A DNA stretch of 64,000 nt from Thalassotalea insulae (lineage in GTDB: Bacteria > Pseudomonadota > Gammaproteobacteria > Enterobacterales > Alteromonadaceae). The stretch is taken from positions 2,232,001 through 2,296,000 of the forward strand of contig NZ_BSST01000001.1 of the NCBI RefSeq assembly GCF_030161395.1, in the 5' to 3' direction. Below the pieces are notes generated by a model. The model was not told the DNA's origin, did no database searches, and was given only the letters and a program-made list of their open reading frames with translations. Position numbers and translations under genes: made by a program. This document shows, piece by piece, positions 17,750 through 27,131 of this stretch. Positions within the stretch are counted from its first letter, which is position 1. The number at the start of each line of letters is the position of its first letter.

Positions 17750-18700
17750 TTATAATTCAGTGATCAAGGGAAGGGCGGTAAACGCTCCTTTTCGCTGACA
17801 AGTCAGCGCGCCACATTGGCTGGCAAATTTTACTGCTGCAGTGACCAGTGCTTGCTTTTCAATTGTCTGGATCACACGAATGGCGTTACTGCCGGCATAT
17901 TGGGTGAGATAAAAGAGTAAGCTGGCAATAAAGCTGTCACCTGCGGCGGTGGTATCTAGCGCCTTAATTTCAGGAACCTTTTGCTGGCCGGCAAAACTCG
18001 GGCTAATGAACTGAACGGCATTAGCGCCATCAGTAATAACAACCAGCTTTACGCCTTGAGCAAGCAACTGACTGGTGTATTGCTCAATATTTAGTTGTTG
18101 CAATTGTGCTAAATATTGCGCTTCGTCCTTGCTTAATTTGATGATGTCACTTTTTTCGATACAGGCGCTGACTCTGGCTGGTAGCAGGGTCAGATCGTCC
18201 CATAGTTGCTGGCGTAAATTAACATCAAAACTGATTAAGGCATTTTGGCTCTTAGCGGCTTTTATTGCGCAAAGGGTATTTTGATACATAGTTTCATCGG
18301 TCAGCGTATTTGAGCAAAAATGAAATACGCCAATATCGCGCCAGTTGATGTTAGCAATATCTGCTGATGTATATTGAGTGTCTGCAGTGTGGTGGCGATA
18401 AAAGTTAAATGAACGCTCGCCTGTTTGATCTAAACCGACCAACACAATAGCGCTAATGGCATCACTAATCTGACTCACAAACGAAGTGTTGACGCCATAT
18501 TCAGTCAGCTGCTGCATCAGCATAGTGCCAAAATTATCGGTGCTAATACCGCCCGCAAAGTAGCTATTACCGCCGAGTTTAGCAAAGGCTACAGCCACAT
18601 TGGCTGGCGCGCCTCCTGCTAAAGGGGTATAGCTTGTTGCTTCAATGTTGTCTGGCAGAAAATCTACTAAGGCTTCACCAAAACTGAGTAATGAAAACAT
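17750..18700 (-). CDS. Fructokinase (PfkB/ribokinase family)
   Basis: This encodes 316 residues. The N-terminus SFGEALVDFLPDN and GGAPANVAVAFAKLGG (about 35-50) are the first PfkB signature. DTTAAGDSFIASLL near residue 250 is the second, with the catalytic Asp in AAGDS. It phosphorylates a sugar, most likely the fructose released by sucrose phosphorylase. The ATG at 18700 has GGAGAAAG upstream and gives the usual length; the open frame extends 26 codons further up without support. Transcription with pgi is likely (30-bp gap). Confidence 0.92.
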   Translation of the reverse strand: MFSLLSFGEALVDFLPDNIEATSYTPLAGGAPANVAVAFAKLGGNSYFAGGISTDNFGTMLMQQLTEYGVNTSFVSQISDAISAIVLVGLDQTGERSFNFYRHHTADTQYTSADIANINWRDIGVFHFCSNTLTDETMYQNTLCAIKAAKSQNALISFDVNLRQQLWDDLTLLPARVSACIEKSDIIKLSKDEAQYLAQLQQLNIEQYTSQLLAQGVKLVVITDGANAVQFISPSFAGQQKVPEIKALDTTAAGDSFIASLLFYLTQYAGSNAIRVIQTIEKQALVTAAVKFASQCGALTCQRKGAFTALPLITEL

Positions 18701-18768
18701 AAATCTTTCTCCGTTGCCGCGTCTTGCCGTCCCTAGCACCGCAGCATACTGCTTATCCTGAACATAAA

Positions 18769-18792
18769 AAAAGCCCACGTTAATGGGCTTTT
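18769..18792 (-). terminator. Terminator after the sucrose TonB receptor gene
   Basis: The stem AAAAGCCCA/TGGGCTTTT with a 6-base loop lies 20 bp after the stop of the TonB receptor. On the minus strand it runs into TTTTTTATG, the form of an intrinsic terminator. It separates the receptor from the fructokinase-pgi pair. Confidence 0.8.
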
Positions 18793-18812
18793 ACGTAGTA
18801 ATCGCCTAGAGC

Positions 18813-21218
18813 TTAGAAATCATACCTAAGGGTTAAGCTACTGGTTCTGCCATTAATGGTTCTGGCGCGAATAATGTTGTTGTCCGGAATCGAACCTTCT
18901 TCCGCTTCAGTAATACCGGTAGTGTCGAACAAGTTATTGATATTAACAGCAAGGCTTAAATTATCTGACAACATATAGGAAGCAAAGGCGTTCACTTGAG
19001 TGTAACCATCGAATTCCAGATCATTATTGTCTTGTGCATAAGCGTCTGTGGTACCGATTAAGCTTAAACCCACTGACCCTTGTTCAAAGTTGTAGCGCGT
19101 CATTAATGAGTAAACAAAATCTGCTTGTCGGCGTGGTGTGTTGCCTACGACATCTGGATTAATCGCATCTTTTGTTATTTCTGCGTCAGTCCAAGTTAAG
19201 TTACCTCGAATATCAAAGTTGCCAAGATAGTAGCTAGCTTCTAACTCAATACCATCTGCTTGATAAACGCGGTCGAAAAACTTTTGGCTGGTCGCTTCAA
19301 AGTTTTGCTCTTCTGTTTCAGCGCTAAAGGCCGTAGCAAATAGTGACAGGTTCTGCTGGCGATATTTAACACCTAATTCATATTGGTCGACTTCATCAAT
19401 AGCATCTTGTGCGGCAACTGAGCCGTCAGCGTTAATCTTGCCAAATGCGAGGCGATCAGCGTTTGCTCGGCCACCATGGCTGACTCTGGCAAATAGCGCC
19501 AGATTGTCTTGCAGCATATAGTTAGCGCCAAATGAGTATGAGTTGTAACTCCAGTCATAGTTCACTGGTGAGGCATTGGCATTGTCGATTGAAGAGACGC
19601 TTTTTTCTGGTTGTGAAATGACGCCATCGCGATTGATATCTACTTCAGATTGAACGGCACCCGCATAGTAACCGGTTGCCGTGCCGCTATCATGGCGGAC
19701 ACTGAAATCTAACAGTAGATCATCAAGCTGAGAAGAAATAGCGATATATGGCGCTTCAATATCATATTCGATGTCATAATTACGCTGACAACAGTTACCC
19801 CAGGCTGGTACTCCATAAGCATATAAGCCGTTATCTGAGTAACTGGTGCCGTCAGCTGAGTTGACATTAAGTAGCGCTGCATTATCACCTTTCATTTCCA
19901 TTAAGTAGGAATTCCATAGCCATGACATACTGACGTTTTGTAGTGCTTTGTAATAACCAAAGGTGATGCTGGTATCTTCTATGGTTTTAGTCAATTTTAG
20001 GTCATTAACGATGGAGCCAAAATCATTCATTTCAACATCAAAGGTATGAATACGCATGATGGTGTCACCGGAAAAACTCTCACCAGCAGCAGGGCCATTG
20101 GCATAGGTTAGGGTGGCATTATCGCCTGCTATACTATTGGCAATGGTTGCAGCATTGCCGACTTCAGCGGGAAAAGGAGAGAGAAAACTGCCTTTCACTG
20201 AAGATTTTCTGAATCGGTTTTCAATGGTCCAGTCATTAGCTAAATCAAATGATGCTTCAACACCAAACGCATCAACTTGCGGGTTCATGCCATCTCGCAT
20301 ATCGCCACGGCGTAATTGGCCGTCGGCACCTAAGGATATCGTTGATAAGAAGTAAGCTGAATGGGGAGTATCAGAATTTGAGTCAAATCCGGGTAATGAA
20401 CTACCGTCTGATTTCATTGGCATAGGTAAATAACCGATGCTTTTGTCATCTAAATGTTTGAAGTAAAAACGTAAATAGCCGTTATTAAATTCTTTAGTCA
20501 GGTTCGCTTTAAGCTGACCACCCTCGTTGGCGGTATAACCGGCATCTCTTGCGCCATCACCTTGACGAACAAAACCACCAACATGGAAATACATAGAGTC
20601 ATTCAGTTCACCACCGTATTCAAAATCGGTGCGTAAGCTATCATAATCCAGACCAAAGGTGGTGGCTATGCTGCCAGATTCTTCCATGCCGGTTTTACTA
20701 ATGATATTGATAATACCGCCAGGTGCATTACTGGCAAGAGTTGACGCTGAACCACCGCGAATAGATTCAACGCTTTGCATGGTGTTATCTAGACGAAGGA
20801 AAATATCGGCGTTACCAAAGGCAATATCGCCAAATTGCATAATAGGAAGACCATCTTCCTGCAATTGTAAAAACTTAGCGCCACCAGCAGCAACCGGTAA
20901 ACCACGTACCGCAATATTAGCATTACCTTCACCACCGGAAGATTCAGAACGTACCCCAGGAATGGCACGGAACGCCTCGGCTGTTGTTCTTGGGGTGGTG
21001 GTTTCTAATTGTTCAGCGGTAAAGCTGCTAACTGATACACTGGATGCCATCACTGTGGCACCTTTAACTACACCCGTTACCACAATACGCTCAAAATCTA
21101 TGCCTTGGTTTTTTTCTTTACTTTCAGTGGCATCAGCTTCCGCTGCATTTAAATTGGCACTGATAGCGATAGCTAACGTACTCAAGATAAATTTTTTATA
21201 AGTAGAGACCTGTTTCAT
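18813..21218 (-). CDS. TonB-dependent receptor of the sucrose locus
   Basis: This encodes 801 residues: a signal peptide ending near NLNAA, a TonB-box-like FERIVVTG, a plug domain with VRGLPV and SVESIRGGSAST, and a barrel ending in Phe (SSLTLRYDF). Its promoter region carries a perfect 24-bp palindrome at 21291-21314 that also occurs in front of the sucrose phosphorylase gene. A role as outer-membrane sucrose receptor is inferred from that shared operator and from the neighbours. It has its own terminator at 18769-18792. Confidence 0.92.
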   Translation of the reverse strand: MKQVSTYKKFILSTLAIAISANLNAAEADATESKEKNQGIDFERIVVTGVVKGATVMASSVSVSSFTAEQLETTTPRTTAEAFRAIPGVRSESSGGEGNANIAVRGLPVAAGGAKFLQLQEDGLPIMQFGDIAFGNADIFLRLDNTMQSVESIRGGSASTLASNAPGGIINIISKTGMEESGSIATTFGLDYDSLRTDFEYGGELNDSMYFHVGGFVRQGDGARDAGYTANEGGQLKANLTKEFNNGYLRFYFKHLDDKSIGYLPMPMKSDGSSLPGFDSNSDTPHSAYFLSTISLGADGQLRRGDMRDGMNPQVDAFGVEASFDLANDWTIENRFRKSSVKGSFLSPFPAEVGNAATIANSIAGDNATLTYANGPAAGESFSGDTIMRIHTFDVEMNDFGSIVNDLKLTKTIEDTSITFGYYKALQNVSMSWLWNSYLMEMKGDNAALLNVNSADGTSYSDNGLYAYGVPAWGNCCQRNYDIEYDIEAPYIAISSQLDDLLLDFSVRHDSGTATGYYAGAVQSEVDINRDGVISQPEKSVSSIDNANASPVNYDWSYNSYSFGANYMLQDNLALFARVSHGGRANADRLAFGKINADGSVAAQDAIDEVDQYELGVKYRQQNLSLFATAFSAETEEQNFEATSQKFFDRVYQADGIELEASYYLGNFDIRGNLTWTDAEITKDAINPDVVGNTPRRQADFVYSLMTRYNFEQGSVGLSLIGTTDAYAQDNNDLEFDGYTQVNAFASYMLSDNLSLAVNINNLFDTTGITEAEEGSIPDNNIIRARTINGRTSSLTLRYDF

Positions 21219-21290
21219 TTTCTTCCCCCAGTTTGTTCTATTGTATGTTGTTTTGTTAAATAAATCGTAATCGCTATGGTTATCTTTATA

Positions 21291-21314
21291 ATTATCTTAA
21301 TCGATTAAGATAAT
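21291..21314. promoter_or_regulatory. Palindromic operator, TonB receptor promoter
   Basis: A perfect 24-bp palindrome with the core ATCTTAATCGATTAAGAT lies 73 bp upstream of the receptor start. The same 18-bp core is at 22765-22782. Odd-centred CG palindromes of this type are usual for LacI-family repressors, and one is encoded at 24358-25389. Confidence 0.85.
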
Positions 21315-21403
21315 TATTTGATGAATTTTCTACTTTTTGCAAGTGTTTTTTTTATATCATCAGGATAATTGTTTTAAGTTTTTGATAAATAATATAATTT
21401 ATC

Positions 21404-22618
21404 TTAGGTTGGATCTGCTATTAGATTGTAAATCGCCCCTAGGCTGAGTAGTGCAGCAAAAAAGGTAGCCAGATAAAACCCATAAGCAACGTGACCAAAA
21501 AAATCACTTATCATCCCCATTAGCAAAGGGGAAATGGCAGCCGAGGCCGCAGTAAAGAATAGAATGATCCCTGCGACCGCGCCATGCTTTGACTTATCAA
21601 AATGACTGATCCCTTTAGAATTTAATGTTGGGTAGATCATTGACATAAACAGCCCGGAAAGTGGTAATAACACTACGGCGGCATTGACACCGATAATTGC
21701 TGTTCCCAGATAACATAGAAAAACAGCGGATGAAAACCAAAATAGCACTTTTTGCCAGCTAATATGTTTTAACAGCCAAACGCCAAGAAAGCGTCCGCCT
21801 GCTCGAAGCACAAAGAAAATAGTTAGCGCATAAGTTGCTAGCCATACCATTGAGCCTTGGTAATCTGCCAGTAACGTAGGCATCCAGACATAAATGGCAA
21901 CTTCTGTGGCAACATAGAGCGCAACGGCTAATGAAAAGCCAATGGCATAGGGGTCTTTCATCATTTTTAGCGAGTTACGTAAACTTATCTGTTCTGTCAG
22001 TTTATGTTTTGTTGATGGGTAGTGAGTTTTGCTGGCAATTACACAAAGCACTACACATAACACGCCGGCGCTAATATATAAATATTTCCACGATACGCCG
22101 GAAGTTAATAAGTAACTGACCACGGCAGGGCCGACGATGGCACCGACACCAAAAAACCCCTCAACTTTATTCATGGTTGCCGTATGGTCTTTAGTGTTAG
22201 CTGAAATGTCGCCAATGAGTGCTAACGCGCCGGTTTTAAACAAGCCGACAGCTAAACCTATTAATGCCAGTAGTACCAGAAAGTATAGAAATGAGCTCCC
22301 TGCAGCAAACAAAAAGCAGGCAATGGAAAATACCATCAAACCAATGATGATAGTGAGCTTGCGGCCCCATTTATCAGCTAAGTAACCGAGAAATAATCCA
22401 CTAAGTGCGATAAAAATCATCGGAACATAATGAAAAGCACTCACTTGCGTTAAATTTAACTGATAGGTTTCGATAAGTTGTGGAATGATCACACCTACTG
22501 AATCTGATGTCATGGCAAAAACAAAAAACATCATATAGGTTAATAGCTTGATTCGAGCCACCGCTGCGTCTTCGATGGGCGATTGAGTTAATGTTAAGTG
22601 ACTCGTCTGATTCATCAT
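21404..22618 (-). CDS. MFS transporter, probable sucrose permease
   Basis: This encodes 404 residues with about twelve hydrophobic segments. The MFS loop motif GYLADKWGRKLT lies near residue 75. The ATG at 22618 has AAGGGGA upstream; an in-frame start at 22645 lacks one. It is divergent from the sucrose phosphorylase gene, with the operator at 22765-22782 between them. Inner-membrane uptake of sucrose, after passage through the TonB receptor, is inferred from context; the sequence alone shows only a sugar-type MFS carrier. Confidence 0.85.
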   Translation of the reverse strand: MMNQTSHLTLTQSPIEDAAVARIKLLTYMMFFVFAMTSDSVGVIIPQLIETYQLNLTQVSAFHYVPMIFIALSGLFLGYLADKWGRKLTIIIGLMVFSIACFLFAAGSSFLYFLVLLALIGLAVGLFKTGALALIGDISANTKDHTATMNKVEGFFGVGAIVGPAVVSYLLTSGVSWKYLYISAGVLCVVLCVIASKTHYPSTKHKLTEQISLRNSLKMMKDPYAIGFSLAVALYVATEVAIYVWMPTLLADYQGSMVWLATYALTIFFVLRAGGRFLGVWLLKHISWQKVLFWFSSAVFLCYLGTAIIGVNAAVVLLPLSGLFMSMIYPTLNSKGISHFDKSKHGAVAGIILFFTAASAAISPLLMGMISDFFGHVAYGFYLATFFAALLSLGAIYNLIADPT

Positions 22619-22764
22619 ATTTCCCCTTGTCGCAAATATTGTCATCGCTGTTCATGCGATGAGGGTTGCTCACTTATTTAACTTTAGCTTGTTTGTTCGT
22701 ACTGACCCTTACTAAAGAAAACAAAATTATTGCTTGATTAAATTTGTCTTGTATATAAAGATAT

Positions 22765-22782
22765 ATCTTAATCGATTAAGAT
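22765..22782. promoter_or_regulatory. Palindromic operator between MFS and sucrose phosphorylase genes
   Basis: The perfect 18-bp palindrome ATCTTAATCGATTAAGAT repeats the core of the site at 21291-21314. It sits in the divergent promoter region, 25 bp before the chosen sucrose phosphorylase start, where a bound LacI-family protein could block both promoters. It also shows that an ATG at 22781, which overlaps it, is unlikely to be the true start. Confidence 0.85.
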
Positions 22783-22807
22783 GCAATTTAAAATTTATGG
22801 TAGTTTT

Positions 22808-24277
22808 ATGAAAAACAATGTTCAGCTCATTACTTATGTTGATAGGTTAACAGGTTCAGATATTTCGGCGCTGAATACACTATTGCATAATCAGTTTTCA
22901 GATTTATTTTCTGGCGTGCACTTGTTGCCATTTTATTTTCCTATTGATGGCAGCGATGCTGGTTTTGACCCGATAGATCATACACAAGTCGATAGCCGTT
23001 TAGGGCAGTGGCAAGATGTTAAGCTATTGGGAGAAGCGCATGAGTTAATGGCTGATCTTATCGTTAATCATATGTCGGCGCAGTCACTTGAGTTTAAAGA
23101 CGTACTAAAAAATGGCAAAAAGTCACCGTTTTGGGAGCTTTTCTTAACAAAAGGTAAAGTTTTTCCTAGTGGTTTAACTGAGCAGCAACAGCAACAAATT
23201 TATCGTCCTCGACCTGGTAGTTGTTTTACCGCTTTTGACCTACCTGATAATGAAAGTGCGGAGTTCTGGACGACGTTTACCAGTAATCAGATAGATATAG
23301 ATGTTAACTCTATCGTCGGGCGTGAGTATTTGTCTCGCATCTTAACCATCTTTGCTCAAAACAATATCAAGATGATCCGTTTAGATGCGGCTGGTTATGC
23401 TATTAAGAAGGCTGGAACCAGTTGTTTTATGATCGATGAAACCTTTGACTTTATTGATGAGCTAACCAAATCTGCGAATAAATTAGGCATGGAAACTTTA
23501 GTCGAAATCCATTCGTATTATCAAACTCAAATTGAGATCGCTAAACGGGTTGATCAGGTTTATGATTTTGCGCTGCCGCCGTTAATTCTACACAGTATTT
23601 TTAGTAGCAACTTTAATGCACTGATTCAATGGTTAACTATTTCACCGAAAAATTGTATTACTGTATTAGATACTCATGATGGCATAGGTATCATTGATAT
23701 TGGTCCAATGGACGGTAAGCCAGGATTATTGACTGAGCAGCAAATAGATCAGTTGGTGGAGACGATTCACATTAATAGTGGTGGAGAGAGTAAAATGGCC
23801 ACTGGCACGGCGGCAAGCAATGTCGATTTATACCAAGTGAACTGCACCTATTATGATGCGCTTGGTCAAAGCGATTATGGTTATTTACTAGCCCGTGCGA
23901 TTCAGTTTTTCTCGCCAGGCATTCCACAGGTTTACTATGGTGGTCTGCTCGCTGAAACTAATGACATGACCTTGCTAGAGCAAACCAATATTGGTAGAGA
24001 CATCAATCGTCCTTATTTAAATGACGCGCAGTTAGCGCAGGCAATTGAGAAGCCATTTGTAAAAGCCATGATGGCGTTAATCAAACTTAGAAATAGCTGC
24101 AGTGCTTTTGATGGTGTCTTTAGTGTCTTAGGGCAAGGTGCAGAAATCACGTTGGCGTGGGAGAATGAAGAGAGCCAGGCAAGGTTAACGATTAACTTAC
24201 TAGACAAGTACAGTGTTATTGAATTAACCGAACGTGGTGAATCTACCCTTATTGATCTGCAAGAGCTGTTAGCCTAG
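22808..24277 (+). CDS. Sucrose phosphorylase (GH13 subfamily 18)
   Basis: This encodes 489 residues, the usual length. The enzyme converts sucrose and phosphate to glucose 1-phosphate and fructose. GH13_18 landmarks are clear: the N-terminal VQLITYVDRL, the nucleophile in IRLDAAGY (about residue 195), the acid/base Glu in LVEIHSYY (about 235) and the transition-state Asp in VLDTHDGIGI (about 292). The absence of a signal peptide places it in the cytosol. The ATG at 22808 matches family N-termini (MKNNVQLI), whereas the ATG at 22781 lies in the operator. The LacI regulator follows after 80 bp. Confidence 0.94.
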   Translation: MKNNVQLITYVDRLTGSDISALNTLLHNQFSDLFSGVHLLPFYFPIDGSDAGFDPIDHTQVDSRLGQWQDVKLLGEAHELMADLIVNHMSAQSLEFKDVLKNGKKSPFWELFLTKGKVFPSGLTEQQQQQIYRPRPGSCFTAFDLPDNESAEFWTTFTSNQIDIDVNSIVGREYLSRILTIFAQNNIKMIRLDAAGYAIKKAGTSCFMIDETFDFIDELTKSANKLGMETLVEIHSYYQTQIEIAKRVDQVYDFALPPLILHSIFSSNFNALIQWLTISPKNCITVLDTHDGIGIIDIGPMDGKPGLLTEQQIDQLVETIHINSGGESKMATGTAASNVDLYQVNCTYYDALGQSDYGYLLARAIQFFSPGIPQVYYGGLLAETNDMTLLEQTNIGRDINRPYLNDAQLAQAIEKPFVKAMMALIKLRNSCSAFDGVFSVLGQGAEITLAWENEESQARLTINLLDKYSVIELTERGESTLIDLQELLA

Positions 24278-24357
24278 CGTTTTGATAGTAGGGACGTTTT
24301 GCACTTTTTATGAAATAATGCCAACAAAATTAACGCTACTATTAACCCAAGGTAACC

Positions 24358-25389
24358 ATGACAGCTAAGAAAATATGGACGCTTAAAAGTATTGCTAAAG
24401 AATTAGGGGTATCAAACGCCACTGTATCTAATGCATTTAATCGTCCGGATCAGCTTTCTAAAAAGCGCAGAGAAGAAATTCTTGCATCATGCCGAAAACT
24501 TGGTTATTCAGGGCCAAATAAGGCAGCACAATCATTGAGAAAAGGGCAATTTAATATTGCTGCCCTAGTATTGCCTGATAGCGTTGAATATATGATCACA
24601 GACCCGGTCGCTAGTAGTTTTGTTAAAGGGGTTTCTTCAGTACTAGAAAAAAATAAGGTCAACTTACTGTTATTTTCTGGTGTTTCGGACAGTATCGACA
24701 GTGTTGCTGATTTTGTTGATGGCTTTATTTGTTATGGTAGCCCACGTAACTCTGCTTTAATTGAACAGCTTAAACTTACTGATAAAAAAGTAGTGACCGC
24801 AGATTTTGATATTGACCGTAAAGCCTCGGTTGGTATTGACAATCAACAAGCGGCTTATGAAATAGCAAAACTTGCAATAAAAACTAAAGATGACGATGTA
24901 GCGATATTAGGGCTTAGGATCATTGATTCTCAGCTTACCAGCAGAGTATATGATTTACCTGAGCTGGATTTACACGCCTCTATTTCTCATCAACGTCTAC
25001 AAGGCTATCGGCGGGCGATAGCGGAGTTAGGGGTTAATTTTAGGGAAGACAGGCTATGGAATATTCCAGAAAGTAATCATCATTACGCGTTAATTGCGGC
25101 AAAAGAAGCATTATCTTCCAGCCCTAGACCAAACGTGCTCTTGTGTATGAGTGATACAATTGCATTAGCGGCGTTAAAAGAAATTAATGCTATGGGGCTG
25201 AAAATACCTCAAGATATTAGAGTGGTTGGTTTCGATGGCATTGAAGAAGCAACTCGCTCAACCCCACCGTTAACTACTATACACCAACACAGTGAAGTCA
25301 AAGGCAATAAAGCCGCAGAGCTTTTTATTAGCCGAGCCACTGACACTATTACCATTCCCTATTATATTGAGAGTGGAAAAAGCTGTTAA
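24358..25389 (+). CDS. LacI-family regulator of the sucrose locus
   Basis: This encodes 343 residues. The N-terminal helix-turn-helix and hinge read SIAKELGVSNATVSNAFNRP (residues 11-30), followed by KKRREEILASCRKLGY and a periplasmic-binding-protein-like effector domain with VVGFDGIEEA near residue 285. It most likely binds the palindrome repeated at 21291-21314 and 22765-22782. The inducer could be sucrose or a breakdown product. It is downstream of sucrose phosphorylase on the same strand, so autoregulation through that promoter is possible. Confidence 0.93.
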   Translation: MTAKKIWTLKSIAKELGVSNATVSNAFNRPDQLSKKRREEILASCRKLGYSGPNKAAQSLRKGQFNIAALVLPDSVEYMITDPVASSFVKGVSSVLEKNKVNLLLFSGVSDSIDSVADFVDGFICYGSPRNSALIEQLKLTDKKVVTADFDIDRKASVGIDNQQAAYEIAKLAIKTKDDDVAILGLRIIDSQLTSRVYDLPELDLHASISHQRLQGYRRAIAELGVNFREDRLWNIPESNHHYALIAAKEALSSSPRPNVLLCMSDTIALAALKEINAMGLKIPQDIRVVGFDGIEEATRSTPPLTTIHQHSEVKGNKAAELFISRATDTITIPYYIESGKSC

Positions 25390-25455
25390 TTAGCAGAGTA
25401 ATAACTGGAAAATTTTTATCGTGGCTTCTGGATGAACACAACAGTTAGTGTCTGT

Positions 25456-25779
25456 TTACCGTTTATCATCATGTGAGAATAGATAGTGCCATATCTCGGC
25501 AAAGCTTGCTTTTATTAGCCAATAAGTAAGTGAATGGTGGCGATGCTTTGCGCAAATTTCGCGCTTTTTATGATCTTGCTGTTGATGAATTTCTTTTAAC
25601 TGCTCTTTGGAAGCTAAGTCTTTTTCTTGCGCTAGTTTTTTGTTCATCGCCTTATTAGCGCATTTGGCATAAGCCTTCCTTGCTTTAGCATCAAGATTTG
25701 CCAAAATACTGCCCGTTCCTTTGACCACTTTTCCTTTCACTATTTCATGTGAATGCAACATGCTCATGATAAAGCCCAT
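25456..25779 (-). CDS. Small hypothetical protein, Lys/His-rich
   Basis: I do not recognise this family. It encodes up to 107 residues, strongly basic, with many Lys, Ala and His residues (HQQQDHKKREICAKHRHH) and no signal peptide or membrane helix. The start may be at the Met of MSMLHSHE, about four codons in. It stands alone between the LacI gene and tRNA-His. Codon use looks like the neighbours, which favours a real gene, but the evidence is weak. Confidence 0.5.
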   Translation of the reverse strand: MGFIMSMLHSHEIVKGKVVKGTGSILANLDAKARKAYAKCANKAMNKKLAQEKDLASKEQLKEIHQQQDHKKREICAKHRHHSLTYWLIKASFAEIWHYLFSHDDKR

Positions 25780-25958
25780 ATAGTTACCAACTTACATTAA
25801 CTAAGACCGTATAACTTAAAGATTAGTTTCAGATATAAACGTAATGGTGCAATGGCAAAGCATGCCAAAAGTAATTTTAAATGAAAGGTTTAAAGATCAA
25901 AAATGCATAATTTTTGATCTGCAAGCACATGTAAGAAAAATTTGAGAGAGTAAAAGAA

Positions 25959-26035
25959 TGGGGTGGCTAATGGGACTTGAACCCACGACAACCGGAATCA
26001 CAATCCGGGGCTCTACCAACTGAGCTATAGCCACC
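25959..26035 (-). tRNA. tRNA-His (GTG anticodon)
   Basis: On the minus strand the sequence folds as a cloverleaf: acceptor GTGGCTA paired with TAGCCAC, D-loop CTCAGTTGGTAGAG, anticodon arm CCGGATTGTGATTCCGG with anticodon GTG, and T-arm GTGGGTTCAAGTCCCAT. The CCA is encoded. An extra G at the 5' end (position -1) faces C73, the identity element of histidine tRNA. It lies between the small hypothetical gene and lexA. Confidence 0.96.
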
Positions 26036-26143
26036 ACAGAAGAAATATGGTGCCTTTCTAAGGCGCGAGGATTGTATTGTATTTCGCAGTTAGTTGACAA
26101 GGAAAAGTTTTATAAAATTTTAGGACTTGCGATTATTTACAGC

Positions 26144-26159
26144 CTGTATACAATAACAG
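26144..26159. promoter_or_regulatory. LexA (SOS) box 1
   Basis: CTGTATACAATAACAG fits the gammaproteobacterial consensus CTGT-N8-ACAG exactly. It lies 31 bp before the lexA start. Confidence 0.9.
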
Positions 26160-26164
26160 TGATA

Positions 26165-26180
26165 CTGTGCAAACTTACAG
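26165..26180. promoter_or_regulatory. LexA (SOS) box 2
   Basis: CTGTGCAAACTTACAG is a second exact CTGT-N8-ACAG box. Its start is 21 bp after that of box 1, two helical turns, so both repressor dimers would sit on the same DNA face. Double boxes are usual at lexA itself. Confidence 0.9.
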
Positions 26181-26190
26181 GAAGTGCCAA

Positions 26191-26814
26191 ATGTCTGAAT
26201 TACGTCCTCTCACTCCTCGCCAAGAGCAAATTTTTGAATTAATAAAAGAAAAAATTTCCGCTACTGGGATGCCGCCAACGCGTGCTGAAATTGCTGATTT
26301 TTTTGGCTTTAAATCGGCCAATGCGGCGGAAGAGCATTTAAAAGCGCTGGCGAAAAAAGGTTATATTGAAATGTTACCTGGTACGTCGCGAGGTATCCGT
26401 CTGGCCGAAGAATTGATTGAAGAAGCCGGTTTGCCGTTAATTGGCCGGGTTGCAGCAGGTGAACCTATTTTGGCACAGGAACATGTTGAAGACAGGTATC
26501 AGTTAGACGGCAATTTATTTCATCCTTCGGCGGATTATTTATTGCGCGTTAATGGTGAAAGTATGAAGGATATCGGTATTTTGGACGGTGATCTCTTGGC
26601 AGTGCATCAAACTACCGATGTCCAAAATGGTCAGGTCATTGTTGCCCGGGTTGAAGATGATGTCACTGTTAAACGTTTTAAACGCGAAGGCAATGTTGTT
26701 TATCTACATGCTGAAAATGAAGCCTTTGCTCCGATTAAAGTTGATCTCACTACTCAGCACTTTAATGTTGAAGGCCTCGCCGTAGGCGTTATTCGTAATG
26801 CCGACTGGATGTAA
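26191..26814 (+). CDS. lexA: LexA repressor
   Basis: This encodes 207 residues: a winged-helix DNA-binding domain (LTPRQEQIFELIKEKI, then MPPTRAEIADFFGFKSANAAEEHLKAL), the self-cleavage Ala-Gly in RVAAGEP, the catalytic Ser in GESMKDIGI and the catalytic Lys in VTVKRFKREG. It represses SOS genes and cleaves itself with RecA filament. The ATG at 26191 has AGGAAG upstream; the open frame from 26167 overlaps SOS box 2. Two SOS boxes in the promoter show autoregulation. Confidence 0.97.
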   Translation: MSELRPLTPRQEQIFELIKEKISATGMPPTRAEIADFFGFKSANAAEEHLKALAKKGYIEMLPGTSRGIRLAEELIEEAGLPLIGRVAAGEPILAQEHVEDRYQLDGNLFHPSADYLLRVNGESMKDIGILDGDLLAVHQTTDVQNGQVIVARVEDDVTVKRFKREGNVVYLHAENEAFAPIKVDLTTQHFNVEGLAVGVIRNADWM

Positions 26815-26837
26815 TATGATTTCATAATTATCCCAGC

Positions 26838-26866
26838 AGACTTTCTTTCTCCATGAGAGAAAGTCT
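26838..26866 (+). terminator. Hairpin after lexA
   Basis: AGACTTTCT and AGAAAGTCT form a 9-bp stem with an 11-base loop, starting 24 bp after the lexA stop. No T-run follows, so termination is probable rather than certain. Confidence 0.5.
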
Positions 26867-27131
26867 ACAAATCACACTTCTGTTTAAAAATTAAGCTATT
26901 AACGATATATTTCTAAGAATAATTATCATTTCCTCGTAATATTATTGCTATTAGATTGTTTTTTGTTCAAAAAATATCCTTGCGGTTTCTTAATATCTAA
27001 GATTTTTTAGAGTAATTGCACAAAAAGTAAACATTCTCTCTATCCCCTATCAGACGTGCGATCTAATTGTTTAGAGTTGTAACTCTATTGTTATTGTTAG
27101 CTTTTTTCTTAAAATTGTAAAAAATTATAAA

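Noticed and set aside
22401..22673. Open frame of 90 codons on the minus strand over the MFS start and its upstream gap
   Set aside because: It is a shadow of the MFS gene in another frame, with a poor start and no recognisable protein pattern.
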